NCBI GenBank assembly: GCA_002345425.1
Contig: DDWA01000038.1
Location: 1 to 30,192, forward strand
Length of the DNA stretch: 30,192 nucleotides
Source of the DNA: Caryophanales bacterium UBA2298
Lineage (GTDB): Bacteria; Bacillota_I; Bacilli_A; Izemoplasmatales; Hujiaoplasmataceae
Reading direction: 5' to 3'
Shown one piece after another: positions 1-9,858 of the stretch (the stretch's first letter is position 1; the number at the start of each line of letters is the position of its first letter). The notes under the pieces are model-generated. The model saw only the letters and a program-made list of their open reading frames with translations. It had not been told where the DNA came from and made no database searches. Both the position numbers and the translations under genes were made by a program.

Positions 1-1427
1 TTATCTTTGATTAGATCTTGTTTTATATTCCATAATTTTTCGGAAAGATCGACATGATATTCATGTGGATAATCAAATCGTCTAATTTCTTCCCAAAGAC
101 TATTTAGTTCCAAAGAAGCATATTCTCGTACTTCCTTTAAGGAAGGTGATTTATATAGTTTTGTACCATTTATAAAAACAGGAATCTGTAGTTCTTTAAT
201 GGAATAGTTGTTAAAAGTTTTATTTTTCCAGGTATTGTGGGGGTCGAATATTGTTAAAGGTTCAGAAGTATCAATTGTTTCGTCATTAACGGTAATCAAA
301 TCAGCTTCAGCCTTATTGTTTTCTGAATAAATTCGGAAAACTTTTTTATAATGTGGAGTAGTTATTTTTTCGACGTTGTCACTTATTTTAATTTTTGGGA
401 TGATTATGTCATCTTGAAGCACAGCCACAAGTTTATAAACAGAACCAAATACAGGATCATTTTTTGCGGTGATTAATCTCTCACCTACACCGAAAAGATC
501 AATTGGGGCTCCTTGTTCCAACAGAGTTTTAATTATTTTTTCATCTAAAGCATTACTAACCACAATCTTACAATCTGTTAAATCAGCTTCATCAAGCATT
601 TTTCTTGCTTGTTTTGCTAGATACGTTAAGTCACCTGAATCAATCCTGATAGCGTAACTTTTTGCGTTTAGTGGTAACAATATTTCTTTAATAACTTTAA
701 TTGCATTAGGAATTCCACTTAACAACGTATCATATGTGTCTACAAGAAATGTAGAAGAATTTGGATAATGTGTAGCATAAGCTTTAAATGCTTCATATTC
801 ATTTTCAAAGACTTGTATCCATGAGTGGGCCATTGTACCGCCCGAAGGAACGCCAAACATTTGATCAGCTAGGATATTAGAGGTACCATCAACCCCACCT
901 ATATATGCTGCTCTAGAGCCTAAGACACTACTTGAAAGTCCGTGAGCTCGTCTTGCTCCCATTTCTAGGATTTTTTTATCTTTTGCTGCATACTTAATTC
1001 TTGAAGCTTTGGTTGCGATTAAGCTTTGATGATTAACGGTTTGGAGAAAAAAAGTTTCGATAATTTGTGCTTCAATTAATTTAGCTTTTACTGTTATGAT
1101 AGGCTCGTTTGGAAACATAACGCTGCCTTCTTTAAAAGAATATATATCACCAGTAAATTTAAAATTGCCTAGATATTGTAAAAAATCATCGTTAAAAGTT
1201 TTTTGCTTTCTTAGAAAATCAATGTCTTCAACAGAAAAATGGATATTTTCAATATAATCAGTTAAAGTTTCTAATCCCGCAAAAATGGCATATCCACCAT
1301 CATCAGGAACTTTTCTAAAGTAGAGATCGAAGTAAACAATCTCATCCATTTTTCCTTCTAAAAAGTATCCATTTGCCATAGTCAACTCATAAAAATCAAT
1401 TGCCATTGCTTCATTATAAGTTTTCAT
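1..1427 (-). CDS. pncB: Nicotinate phosphoribosyltransferase (3' end off the left edge)
   Basis: This gene makes nicotinate mononucleotide from nicotinate and PRPP, the committed step of the Preiss-Handler NAD salvage route in the cytoplasm. Reading the minus strand from the ATG at 1427 gives MKTYNEAMAIDFYELTMANG, the family's characteristic N terminus. The frame stays open for 475 codons to the edge with motifs such as LEMGARRAHG and GGTMAHSWIQ, the second containing the histidine region of the active site. The Firmicute enzyme is about 490 residues, so only a short C-terminal tail should be missing. The start overlaps the pncA stop as ATGA, so translation is probably coupled to pncA, which performs the preceding reaction. 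The identification is firm; only the last residues are unseen. Confidence 0.93.
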   Translation of the reverse strand, partial: MKTYNEAMAIDFYELTMANGYFLEGKMDEIVYFDLYFRKVPDDGGYAIFAGLETLTDYIENIHFSVEDIDFLRKQKTFNDDFLQYLGNFKFTGDIYSFKEGSVMFPNEPIITVKAKLIEAQIIETFFLQTVNHQSLIATKASRIKYAAKDKKILEMGARRAHGLSSSVLGSRAAYIGGVDGTSNILADQMFGVPSGGTMAHSWIQVFENEYEAFKAYATHYPNSSTFLVDTYDTLLSGIPNAIKVIKEILLPLNAKSYAIRIDSGDLTYLAKQARKMLDEADLTDCKIVVSNALDEKIIKTLLEQGAPIDLFGVGERLITAKNDPVFGSVYKLVAVLQDDIIIPKIKISDNVEKITTPHYKKVFRIYSENNKAEADLITVNDETIDTSEPLTIFDPHNTWKNKTFNNYSIKELQIPVFINGTKLYKSPSLKEVREYASLELNSLWEEIRRFDYPHEYHVDLSEKLWNIKQDLIKD

Positions 1428-1951
1428 TTATTTATCACTTCTATATGTAGTCCTTGAAGAACATCTAAGGTTTTATTATGCAAATCTTTATCGTAAGAAT
1501 CAGTTGCGAGTGCATCGACAAAAATATGGGTATTAGGTAATGCGCTTTTTGCGATTATTGCATTACTAATAACACAGATGTTTGATACTAATCCACATAG
1601 TTCAATTTCTTCATATTCTTTTTTTTCTAAATATTTTCCTAACTCTAAAGAAGGAAAGGTAGGTTTTTCAAAAACCTTATCTTTTGGGGATTTTAGTGAA
1701 GAAACATCCTCTTGAATTTGATGACCTTTTGTTCCTTTTACACAATGAATAATAGGTAAGTTATTTCCTTCTTCAGTTTCTAGATAGTCATTGGAATGAG
1801 TATCCATAGTAAAAATAATGTCATCATTTCTTAATCTGTATTCTTTAATTTTATCTACAATATTTTCTTTGATTTTTATTGCATCTTCAAAACCTAATGC
1901 ACCATCAATAAAATCGTTTTGATAATCAACGATAATCAAACATTTTTTCAT
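1424..1951 (-). CDS. pncA: Nicotinamidase (isochorismatase-like hydrolase)
   Basis: The enzyme hydrolyses nicotinamide to nicotinate and ammonia, feeding the next gene. It is 175 residues. The catalytic triad of this fold can be placed: Asp9 in IIVDYQNDF, a lysine near position 96 (FEKPTF) and nucleophile Cys126 in CGLVSNICV. The metal site is Asp50, His52 and His69 (TMDTHS, IIHC), which separates nicotinamidases from plain isochorismatases. A TGAGGTG ribosome binding site lies at 1959-1965 ahead of the ATG at 1951. The stop overlaps the pncB start by four bases, so the two form a salvage operon. A related amidohydrolase activity is possible, but the pairing with pncB makes nicotinamidase the best call. 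Confidence 0.9.
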   Translation of the reverse strand: MKKCLIIVDYQNDFIDGALGFEDAIKIKENIVDKIKEYRLRNDDIIFTMDTHSNDYLETEEGNNLPIIHCVKGTKGHQIQEDVSSLKSPKDKVFEKPTFPSLELGKYLEKKEYEEIELCGLVSNICVISNAIIAKSALPNTHIFVDALATDSYDKDLHNKTLDVLQGLHIEVINK

Positions 1952-1976
1952 TTAATCACACCTCATTTCTATGTTT

Positions 1977-1985
1977 ATTATATCA
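1977..1985 (-). promoter_or_regulatory. Promoter of the pncA-pncB operon (extended -10)
   Basis: On the minus strand TGATATAAT forms an extended -10 element (TGn plus perfect TATAAT) 26 bases upstream of the pncA start codon. The -35 region is a T-rich run with no good hexamer, as is common with extended -10 promoters. It lies just downstream of the sodA terminator, so the salvage operon should be transcribed independently. Confidence 0.6.
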
Positions 1986-2016
1986 TCTTCTATAAAAAAA
2001 ATTTAATAGTTTGCAA

Positions 2017-2040
2017 GAAAAAAACGCCATAAAGGCGTTT
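2017..2040 (-). terminator. Intrinsic terminator of sodA
   Basis: On the minus strand an AACGCC/GGCGTT stem (2023-2028 with 2034-2039) with a five-base loop is followed by a run of T. It begins eight bases after the sodA stop codon and precedes the pncA promoter. Confidence 0.85.
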
Positions 2041-2047
2041 AATTAAC

Positions 2048-2653
2048 TTATAATGCTTTTTCGAAATTCTCTGAAACTTTGTTCCAATTTACGACATTCC
2101 AAAAATTATTTATATAATCTGGACGTCGGTTTTGATAATTTAGATAATATGCATGTTCCCATACATCTAGAGCAAAAATTGGGGTTCCCTTATCAAATGG
2201 GGTATCTTGGTTTGCAGTAGAGGTCACTAAAAGTTTACCTGCTTTGTCTACTAATAACCACGCCCAACCACTACCAAATCTAGTAGCTGCTGCGACAAAA
2301 AACTCTTCTTTGAACTTATCTAAAGATCCGAAAGTTTCATTGATTGCTAATTCAAGCTTATTGCTCATCTTAGTCTTTTCTGGTGTTAGAATTTCCCAGA
2401 ATAAGCGGTGATTATAATATCCCCCGCCATTGTTGATAACAGCTTGGCGAGTCTTTTCTGGAACGTTCTCAATGTTTTTTAGAACATTTTCAACATCTAT
2501 GGATAATAATTCTTCCTTACCTTCGAGTGCATTAACGTATTTAGTTATATACCCTTGATGATGCTTAGTATGATGAATTTCCATAGTTTTTTCATCGATG
2601 TAAGGTTCTAGTGCATTATATTTAAAAGATAAATCTGGTAAAATGTGTTTCAT
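2048..2653 (-). CDS. sodA: Superoxide dismutase, Mn-type
   Basis: A cytoplasmic enzyme that dismutates superoxide to peroxide and oxygen. The metal ligands of the Fe/Mn family are all present: His27, His82, Asp163 and His167 (in DVWEHAYY). Manganese preference is suggested by the Gly-Gly in the NNGGGYYNH helix together with Gln149 in TANQDTP, the outer-sphere glutamine supplied from the C-terminal domain; iron enzymes place it in the N-terminal domain. A GTG upstream at 2662 would add three residues, but the AGGAG at 2662-2666 sits eight bases before the ATG at 2653, so that ATG is the start (201 residues, normal length). It is monocistronic, with its own promoter and terminator. Its presence indicates exposure to oxygen. 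Confidence 0.96.
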   Translation of the reverse strand: MKHILPDLSFKYNALEPYIDEKTMEIHHTKHHQGYITKYVNALEGKEELLSIDVENVLKNIENVPEKTRQAVINNGGGYYNHRLFWEILTPEKTKMSNKLELAINETFGSLDKFKEEFFVAAATRFGSGWAWLLVDKAGKLLVTSTANQDTPFDKGTPIFALDVWEHAYYLNYQNRRPDYINNFWNVVNWNKVSENFEKAL

Positions 2654-2685
2654 ATGTATCACTCCTTTTATTTAATTCTAACTTC

Positions 2686-2714
2686 ATTATCTCATAAATG
2701 TCTTTCGAATTCAA
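2686..2714 (-). promoter_or_regulatory. sodA promoter
   Basis: On the minus strand TTGAAT (2709-2714) and GATAAT (2686-2691) are separated by exactly 17 bases, and a TG one base upstream of the -10 makes it extended. This fits a housekeeping sigma factor. No obvious operator palindrome overlaps it. Confidence 0.65.
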
Positions 2715-2779
2715 AACATATGCTCAGGAGTTAGTTTATAAGAAATATCGTTCATATATATTATATTAACAGCTGTTTA

Positions 2780-2800
2780 TGGTATAATATTTAAAGGTGA
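2780..2800 (+). promoter_or_regulatory. Promoter and RBS of the pcrA-ligA-uvrA run
   Basis: TGGTATAAT (2780-2788) is an extended -10 with a perfect hexamer; no convincing -35 is visible in the AT-rich sequence upstream. AAAGGTGA at 2793-2800 is the ribosome binding site for the GTG start at 2805. The transcript leader would be very short. It is divergent from the sodA promoter. Confidence 0.6.
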
Positions 2801-2804
2801 TAAT

Positions 2805-4994
2805 GTGAAAGAAAAGATACTTGAAAATTTAAATCAACAACAGGTTTTGGCTGTTAAAACAGTTCGCGGACCTATAATGGCAGTTGCTGGAGCGGGTTCT
2901 GGTAAGACGAGGGTTTTAACAAGAAGAATTGCTTATTTAATTGAAGATCAAGGTATTTTTCCTGGAAACATATTAGCCATTACTTTTACAAATAAAGCTG
3001 CGGAAGAAATGAGAAATAGGGTTTTTAATTTAATTGAAATGCCAGTTGAAGGAGCTTGGATATCCACTTTTCATGCCATGGGAGCTAAAATTTTAAGAAG
3101 CGAAATTCATCACTTGGGTTATAAAAGTGATTATCAAATAATCGATGATGAAGATAGCGCAATAATTGTTAAAAACTTAATGAAAGAACATAATTATGAC
3201 AGAAAGAATTTCTCTCCAAAGATTACATCAAACTTATTTGCGTCAATAAAAGGTCAACATACGTCATTTAACAGTTTAGGCGAACCGATTAGATCGATGG
3301 TGATGCAATTATATCCATTGTATAATGCTTATTTGAAAAAAAATAATTTAGTAGATTTTCAAGATTTACTAGTTTTGGTATTAGATTTATTTAGAAATTA
3401 TCCAAAAGTATTAAAGAAATATCAAGATAAATTTGAATATATTTTAGTTGACGAATTCCAAGATACGAATGATTTGCAATATGAAATTGTGAAACTTTTA
3501 TCAAAAAAACACAGAAACTTATTTATTGTTGGCGATGAAGACCAGAGTATATACGCTTTTAGAGGATCGAATATTGAAAATATAAAAAAATTCATAAAAG
3601 ATTTCCCTGAGTATTTAACAATTATGTTAAATCAAAATTATCGATCTAAAGACACAATTTTAAAAGCAGCTAATTCAGTTATAAAGAATAATCGAAATCG
3701 AATTAAAAAAGAACTTTACTCGACATTAGGCTCTGGAGAAAAAATAATTCACTTTAAAGCTGGCACTGATGAAGAGGAAGCTTATTATGTATATGAAAAA
3801 ATCAAACACTTCTGGAAAAACGGTATAAAATTAAATGATATAGCCATACTATATCGCAATAATGCGATGAGTAGAAGATTTGAAGATATATTTTTAAAAT
3901 ATAATGTTCCACATAGAGTTATTGGAAACATATCTTTCTATAAACGAAAGGAAATTAAAGACATTATTGCTTATTTGCATCTTGTCATCAATATGGGTGA
4001 CGATTATGCTTTTTCAAGGGTTTATAATACACCTAAACGTGGTGTTGGCAACGCTACATTTGCTAGATTAGTTGAAGAAGCAAAGGAAAACAACCTCAAA
4101 TTAATCGATGTTGTTGATGAAGAGAGTGAAATTTTAAAAGGTAAATCAAAAGAAAATTTACTTAATTTAAAAAATACAATTATTAGTTTAAAAGAAAAAA
4201 TCAATCAACAATCTTTGCTTGATACTTATGATGAATTAATTGAAAAGACTGGGTATAAAGCAATGTTAGAAAATGATGACTCCACTTTAGATAAAAGTTT
4301 TCAATCTGAAAGAAGACTTGATAATTTAAATGAATTTAAGAGTCTTATGATGGAAAAGATTTCTGGATATGATATTAATTTTTCTAATTATGAAATATTA
4401 GTCAATTTGCTTAATGATTTAGCCTTACATGAACAAGCCCAAGAAGTAGATGACTCTGGTGAATACGTTAGTTTAATGACCGTTCACGCTGCTAAAGGAT
4501 TGGAATTTAAAGTAGTTTTTGTTACTTGCTTAGAACAGGCTCTATTTCCATCTAGTCAAAGTTTAACAGAATCATTTAATGTCGATGAAGAGAGACGTTT
4601 GTTTTATGTCGCTCTTACTCGAGCAAAGGATTACGTTTTTTTGACCAACTCACGAACAAGGTTTATGTATGGTAGGTTTATGGAAAATTTAGATTCTCAA
4701 TTTATCAAAGAAATTGAAGAAGAATACTTAGAAAGAAAAGGCGTATATCAACCGAAGAAAGAAATCTTTGATAAGCCTCTGCAAAGAAAAGTTATTCAGT
4801 TTGATGAGATTAAATATACTTACCGAGAAGTAGAACAAAATGTAAGCGTTGGGAATAAAATTGAACACAAGACATTTGGTAAGGGTGTGGTGGTCGCTAT
4901 CGAAGATGATAAAATTCGTGTAGCTTTTCCTAGGCCTATTGGAATTAAGATATTGATTAAAGATCATCCTAGCTATGAGGTGGTGAAAAAATAA
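2805..4994 (+). CDS. pcrA: ATP-dependent DNA helicase PcrA (UvrD/Rep family)
   Basis: A superfamily 1A 3'-5' helicase that removes proteins and unwinds DNA in repair and plasmid replication; it is essential in many Firmicutes. At 729 residues it has family length. Visible motifs: Walker A AGAGSGKT at 28-35, Walker B VDEFQDT around 215-221, GDEDQSIYAFRG (motif III region) and VALTRAK at about 602-608 (motif VI). The C terminus has the small Tudor-like domain (VGNKIEHKTFGKG) that contacts RNA polymerase in PcrA. The start is GTG at 2805, the only initiator placed correctly behind AAAGGTGA. The stop overlaps the ligA start by one base (TAATG), reproducing the conserved Firmicute pcrA-ligA pair. 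Confidence 0.97.
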   Translation: MKEKILENLNQQQVLAVKTVRGPIMAVAGAGSGKTRVLTRRIAYLIEDQGIFPGNILAITFTNKAAEEMRNRVFNLIEMPVEGAWISTFHAMGAKILRSEIHHLGYKSDYQIIDDEDSAIIVKNLMKEHNYDRKNFSPKITSNLFASIKGQHTSFNSLGEPIRSMVMQLYPLYNAYLKKNNLVDFQDLLVLVLDLFRNYPKVLKKYQDKFEYILVDEFQDTNDLQYEIVKLLSKKHRNLFIVGDEDQSIYAFRGSNIENIKKFIKDFPEYLTIMLNQNYRSKDTILKAANSVIKNNRNRIKKELYSTLGSGEKIIHFKAGTDEEEAYYVYEKIKHFWKNGIKLNDIAILYRNNAMSRRFEDIFLKYNVPHRVIGNISFYKRKEIKDIIAYLHLVINMGDDYAFSRVYNTPKRGVGNATFARLVEEAKENNLKLIDVVDEESEILKGKSKENLLNLKNTIISLKEKINQQSLLDTYDELIEKTGYKAMLENDDSTLDKSFQSERRLDNLNEFKSLMMEKISGYDINFSNYEILVNLLNDLALHEQAQEVDDSGEYVSLMTVHAAKGLEFKVVFVTCLEQALFPSSQSLTESFNVDEERRLFYVALTRAKDYVFLTNSRTRFMYGRFMENLDSQFIKEIEEEYLERKGVYQPKKEIFDKPLQRKVIQFDEIKYTYREVEQNVSVGNKIEHKTFGKGVVVAIEDDKIRVAFPRPIGIKILIKDHPSYEVVKK

Positions 4995-6976
4995 TGGATA
5001 TTTTGAAGAGGATTGAAGAACTAAAAACCTTAATTAATGAATACAGTTATGAGTATTATGTTTTGGATAATCCAAGCGTTACTGATTACGAGTTTGATCA
5101 ATTGATGAAAGAACTAATTCAGTTAGAAAGTGAGAATCCTCAATTTAAAACTCCAGATTCTCCAACACAAAGAGTTGGTGGAGAAATCAGTGAAAAATTT
5201 GTGAAGGTAAATCATGACATTCCTATGTTATCTTTAGATAACGTTTTTAGTTTCGAGGAACTTAGAGACTTTGACAAAAAGGTCAAAAAGGCCGTAAACA
5301 GATACACTTACACCGTTGATTTAAAAATAGATGGATTATCAGTTTCTATAAAATATAATAATGGATATTATGAAAGAGCGGCTACGAGAGGCAACGGAAT
5401 TCTTGGTGAAGACATAACAGAAAATGTTAAAACCATTAAATCAATACCGTTAAAAATTGATTTTAAAAAACCGCTTGAAGTTAGAGGGGAAATTTTTCTC
5501 AGTAAGAAAAGTTTTAATAAAATCAATCAAGAAAAAATTACAAATGGAGAAGAACCTTTTAAAAATCCAAGAAATGCAGCTGCCGGAAGTGTAAGACAAC
5601 TTGATCCAAAGATTGTTGCTAAAAGAAATCTTGACGCCTTTTTATACTATGGATTTGGAATTGACAAATCAAATCATTTTGAAATAATCCAATGCTTAAA
5701 AGAACTGGGTTTTAAAGTAAATGAAAACACTGTTTTTTGCGAAAGTATTGATCATGTAATTAAATTTATCGAAAAAGTCAGTGATTTAAAACTGACCTTA
5801 GATTATGAAATTGATGGTGTTGTGGTTAAAGTAAATGAAATTGACTTATATGAAAAAATTGGATATACTTCCAAATTCCCAAAATGGGCTACTGCATTTA
5901 AATTCCCTGCAGAAGAAGTTGAAACAATTTTAGAAGCTATCGATTTTCAAATTGGTCGAACTGGGGTGGTTAAACCAGTAGCTAAATTACAACCAGTTAT
6001 GATTTCAGGGTCTCTTGTTTCAAGAGCGACTTTACATAATGAAGATTTTGTTAATGATCGAGACATCCATATTAAAGACCATGTTGTAGTTAGAAAAGCT
6101 GGCGAAATAATACCGGAAGTATTAAGAGTTGTTAAAGAAAAAAGAACGGGACAAGAACTACCATTTAAGATGATTGATTATTGTCCGATTTGCAATAGTC
6201 ATTTAGAAAGAAAGACAGGAGAAGCTGACTACTATTGTTTGAATCCTAATTGTGAGGCAAAACATCTGGAAGGTTTGATACACTTTGCGTCTAGAGAAGT
6301 TTATAATATCGACGGTTTGGGAGAAGCAATACTGACAGAATTGTTTAACGATGGATATATAAAAAATATCGCTGATATTTTTAAATTAAAGCAATATAAA
6401 GATGAGTTAATTAAGAAGGAAAGATTTGGCGAAAAGTCTGTAGATAATTTGTTAAACGCAATTGAAAACTCGAAGAATAATAATCTAGATAAACTTCTTT
6501 TTGGATTAGGTATAAGACAAGTAGGAGCTAAAACTGCTAAGATTTTGGTTAGAAATTATCATGATTTATTCGATTTTGCTAATGCTACTATTGAAGAATT
6601 AGAAAACATCAAAGATATCGGTCAGGCTACTTCAAATAGTGTATATCAATATTTCCACAAAAAAGAAAATATTGATATGTTGAATGAAATTAAAAATTTA
6701 GGAGTTAATACTATATTTATTGATAATAGAATGAACGATGAAACGGTATTTACCGCTAAAACAGTTGTATTGACGGGAACTCTTACTAATTATTCACGAA
6801 ATGAAGCCAAAGCGATTATAGAAAAGCTCGGAGGAAATATAAGCTCCTCTGTTTCTAATAATACCGATTATGTTTTGGCCGGAGAAAGTCCTGGTTCAAA
6901 ATATGATAAGGCTTTGACCTTAGGTGTAAAAATAATTAATGAAGAAGAATTCATTGAGATGATTAAGATAGGGTGA
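4994..6976 (+). CDS. ligA: NAD-dependent DNA ligase
   Basis: Seals nicks in replication and repair using NAD as the adenylyl donor. The 660 residues show the standard order: Ia domain (YYVLDNPSVTDYEFDQLM), adenylation domain with catalytic Lys111 in the KIDG motif, OB fold, zinc finger with Cys397, Cys400, Cys415 and Cys420, helix-hairpin-helix repeats (LLFGLGIRQVGAKTA) and a C-terminal BRCT domain from about 585 (VVLTGTLTNYSRNEA). A GAGGTGG ribosome binding site lies in the 3' end of pcrA, so the two are translationally coupled. Family length and all key residues are intact. Its NAD demand fits the salvage pair at the left of the window. Confidence 0.98.
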   Translation: MDILKRIEELKTLINEYSYEYYVLDNPSVTDYEFDQLMKELIQLESENPQFKTPDSPTQRVGGEISEKFVKVNHDIPMLSLDNVFSFEELRDFDKKVKKAVNRYTYTVDLKIDGLSVSIKYNNGYYERAATRGNGILGEDITENVKTIKSIPLKIDFKKPLEVRGEIFLSKKSFNKINQEKITNGEEPFKNPRNAAAGSVRQLDPKIVAKRNLDAFLYYGFGIDKSNHFEIIQCLKELGFKVNENTVFCESIDHVIKFIEKVSDLKLTLDYEIDGVVVKVNEIDLYEKIGYTSKFPKWATAFKFPAEEVETILEAIDFQIGRTGVVKPVAKLQPVMISGSLVSRATLHNEDFVNDRDIHIKDHVVVRKAGEIIPEVLRVVKEKRTGQELPFKMIDYCPICNSHLERKTGEADYYCLNPNCEAKHLEGLIHFASREVYNIDGLGEAILTELFNDGYIKNIADIFKLKQYKDELIKKERFGEKSVDNLLNAIENSKNNNLDKLLFGLGIRQVGAKTAKILVRNYHDLFDFANATIEELENIKDIGQATSNSVYQYFHKKENIDMLNEIKNLGVNTIFIDNRMNDETVFTAKTVVLTGTLTNYSRNEAKAIIEKLGGNISSSVSNNTDYVLAGESPGSKYDKALTLGVKIINEEEFIEMIKIG

Positions 6977-6980
6977 TATT

Positions 6981-9806
6981 TTGAGTGATTTTATTACAAT
7001 CAAAGGGGCTAGAGAAAATAATCTAAAATCTATAGACCTCGAATTTAAAAAAAATCAATTAATTGTTATGACAGGTCTTTCCGGTTCCGGAAAGACCAGT
7101 TTGGCATTTGATACTATATATGAAGAGGGTAGGAGAAGATATGTTGAATCGTTAAGCTCTTATGCTCGTCAATTTTTAGGGAACATGGAAAAACCGGATG
7201 TGGATTCAATTGAAGGCCTATCACCTGCAATTTCAATTGATCAAAAAACTACATCCAATAATCCAAGATCAACTGTTGGAACTGTGACTGAAATATACGA
7301 TTATGTCAGGTTATTATATGCTAGAATCGGAAGAGTATATTGTCCAACGCATCAAATTGAGATTAAATCTCAAACGATACAAGAAATGACAAACAAAGTA
7401 TTAGAATTTGATGGTGAAAAACTTATTATTTTAGCTCCGGTTGTAAGAGGCAAAAAAGGTACTCATCAAAAGACAATCGATAGTTTAAGAAAAGATGGAT
7501 ACACAAGAATAAGAATTAATAAAGAAGAACACGAACTAGACGAAGAAATCAACCTTGAAAAAAACCTTAGATACGACATAGATGTAGTAATTGATCGCGT
7601 TATTGTCAAAGAAGGTATAACTTCAAGGTTATATGACTCTTTAGAGGTCGCTTCTAAATTAGGGTCCGGACACGTAAAAATTTTAGTAAACAAAGAAGAA
7701 CATTTATTTAGCGAGCATTTTTCTTGTCCTATCTGTGGGTTTACTGTCCCTGAACTCGAACCTAGATTGTTTTCGTTTAACGCTCCTTATGGAGCTTGCG
7801 AAACTTGTGCGGGGTTAGGCTTTAAACGAAAAATTGATCCTAATTTATTACTTCCAGATCAAAATCTAAGTCTCAGAGAGAATGCTTTCCGTAAATACGC
7901 TAACATGGATTCTCTTTATTACCAACAAATAGAGCAAACTGCTGTCTCATTAGACATTCCTTTGGATAAACCTTTTAAAGATTTAACAGAAAAACAAAAA
8001 AATATTCTTTTGTATGGATCAAAAGAAGATATCAATTTCCGATATATATCAAGAACGGGTAATATGTATCATAATTCAAAGAAACCATTTGAAGGAGTAA
8101 TTACTAGTTTAGAAAGAAGATATCTTTCATCAACATCAAAATCGATAAGAAATTGGATCGAGTCAATGATGAATGATATCGAATGTGAAACTTGTAATGG
8201 GAAAAAATTGAATGAAGAAGCTTTATCTGTTTACGTTAGTGGAATAAATATTCATGAGTTATCAGAATTAAGTATTCTCCATCTAGTAGAATTTTTGGAG
8301 AAAATAAACTTAACTGAAAAAGAACACGAAATAGCAAGACCGATATTAAAAGAAATGAAAGCTAGATTAGGATTTCTGATAAATGTAGGATTAGACTATT
8401 TATCTTTGTCTAGATTGGCGGGAACACTATCGGGTGGTGAAGCACAAAGAATCCGATTAGCAACCCAGATAGGCTCAAGATTGACTGGAGTTTTGTATGT
8501 TTTAGATGAACCATCAATTGGATTGCATCAAAGAGATAATTGTCGACTGATTAATACTCTTAAAGATATGAGAGATTTAGGTAATACGATGATTGTTGTA
8601 GAACATGACAATGAAATGATTTTAGAGAGTGATTTAGTTGTTGATATCGGCCCAGGGGCTGGTGATCACGGTGGCGAAATTGTGTTTGTTGGAACTCCTA
8701 AAAAGCTCCTTAAAGATAAGAATTCCATTACCGCTAAATATTTACGGAGAGAATTAGAAATACCGATTCCAAAATCAAGAAGAATACATAAAAATGGATA
8801 CTTACATGTTGAAAAAGCATCGCAAAACAATCTAAAAAATATCTCAGCCGATTTCCCTATTGGTTGTTTCACTGTTGTAACTGGTGTTTCTGGTTCCGGA
8901 AAGTCTTCTTTAGTTAATGATGTTTTATATACGAACTTAGTTAACTTAATAACGAGAAGAAATGAAATGGCTGGTAAAGTAGAAAAACTAGAAAATTATG
9001 AAAACTTTGATAGAATTATTGATATCGATCAATCCGCTATAGGAAGAACACCAAGATCAAATCCCGCAACTTATACGGGTGTGTTTGATCATATACGTGA
9101 TTTATTCGCAAAAACAAAAGAAGCTAAATTAAGAGGCTACGACAAAGGAAGATTTTCATTTAATGTTAAAGGTGGAAGGTGTGAACATTGTCAAGGCGAT
9201 GGGGTTATTAAAATTGAAATGCACTTTATGCCAGATTTATATGTAGAGTGTGAAGAATGTCACGGAGAAAGATACAATAAAGAGACGCTACAAGTTAAAT
9301 ATAAAGGAAAGACAATAGCTGATGTTCTTGATATGCGTGTTGAAGAAAGTTTAAAATTCTTTGAAAATTTGCCTAAAATATATAATCGATTAAAAACAAT
9401 CAATGATGTAGGATTAGGATATATAAAACTAGGGCAATCTTCAACAACTCTCTCAGGCGGTGAAGCCCAAAGGGTTAAGTTAGCAAGTGAACTCTATAAG
9501 AGAATTTCTGATCATTCTATCTATATTTTAGATGAACCTACTACAGGATTGCATACGCATGATATCAAGAAACTAATTGAAGTTTTAAATGATATTGTGG
9601 ATAAAGGAGCAACTGTAATTGTTATCGAACATAATTTGGATGTTATTAAAGTAGCTGACCATATCATTGACTTAGGGCCGGAAGGTGGAGATAGAGGCGG
9701 CGAGATTATCGCTAAAGGCACTCCTGAAGTAGTAGCGGTGAATAAGAAATCTTACACTGGGCAATACTTAAAAAAAATATTAGTTGAAGCAGGCAAACTC
9801 TCGTAA
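6981..9806 (+). CDS. uvrA: Excinuclease ABC subunit A
   Basis: The damage-recognition ATPase of nucleotide excision repair, which loads UvrB on lesions and receives Mfd-stalled complexes. In its 941 residues both ABC modules are complete: Walker A GLSGSGKT (32-39) and GVSGSGKS (635-642), signatures LSGGEAQR at about 483-490 and 824-831. Zinc-binding cysteines are at 249/252/273/276 and 734/737/757/760. The start is TTG at 6981, four bases after the ligA stop, with AGGGTGA overlapping that stop; no in-frame ATG exists before the Walker region. uvrB, its usual partner upstream in Bacillus, is not in this window and pcrA-ligA takes that position. mfd lies in the same window. Confidence 0.98.
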   Translation: MSDFITIKGARENNLKSIDLEFKKNQLIVMTGLSGSGKTSLAFDTIYEEGRRRYVESLSSYARQFLGNMEKPDVDSIEGLSPAISIDQKTTSNNPRSTVGTVTEIYDYVRLLYARIGRVYCPTHQIEIKSQTIQEMTNKVLEFDGEKLIILAPVVRGKKGTHQKTIDSLRKDGYTRIRINKEEHELDEEINLEKNLRYDIDVVIDRVIVKEGITSRLYDSLEVASKLGSGHVKILVNKEEHLFSEHFSCPICGFTVPELEPRLFSFNAPYGACETCAGLGFKRKIDPNLLLPDQNLSLRENAFRKYANMDSLYYQQIEQTAVSLDIPLDKPFKDLTEKQKNILLYGSKEDINFRYISRTGNMYHNSKKPFEGVITSLERRYLSSTSKSIRNWIESMMNDIECETCNGKKLNEEALSVYVSGINIHELSELSILHLVEFLEKINLTEKEHEIARPILKEMKARLGFLINVGLDYLSLSRLAGTLSGGEAQRIRLATQIGSRLTGVLYVLDEPSIGLHQRDNCRLINTLKDMRDLGNTMIVVEHDNEMILESDLVVDIGPGAGDHGGEIVFVGTPKKLLKDKNSITAKYLRRELEIPIPKSRRIHKNGYLHVEKASQNNLKNISADFPIGCFTVVTGVSGSGKSSLVNDVLYTNLVNLITRRNEMAGKVEKLENYENFDRIIDIDQSAIGRTPRSNPATYTGVFDHIRDLFAKTKEAKLRGYDKGRFSFNVKGGRCEHCQGDGVIKIEMHFMPDLYVECEECHGERYNKETLQVKYKGKTIADVLDMRVEESLKFFENLPKIYNRLKTINDVGLGYIKLGQSSTTLSGGEAQRVKLASELYKRISDHSIYILDEPTTGLHTHDIKKLIEVLNDIVDKGATVIVIEHNLDVIKVADHIIDLGPEGGDRGGEIIAKGTPEVVAVNKKSYTGQYLKKILVEAGKLS

Positions 9807-9858
9807 TATTTTTGATTATGTGATATTATATTTGTAGTTTACAAAGTTGGGTTTGATT

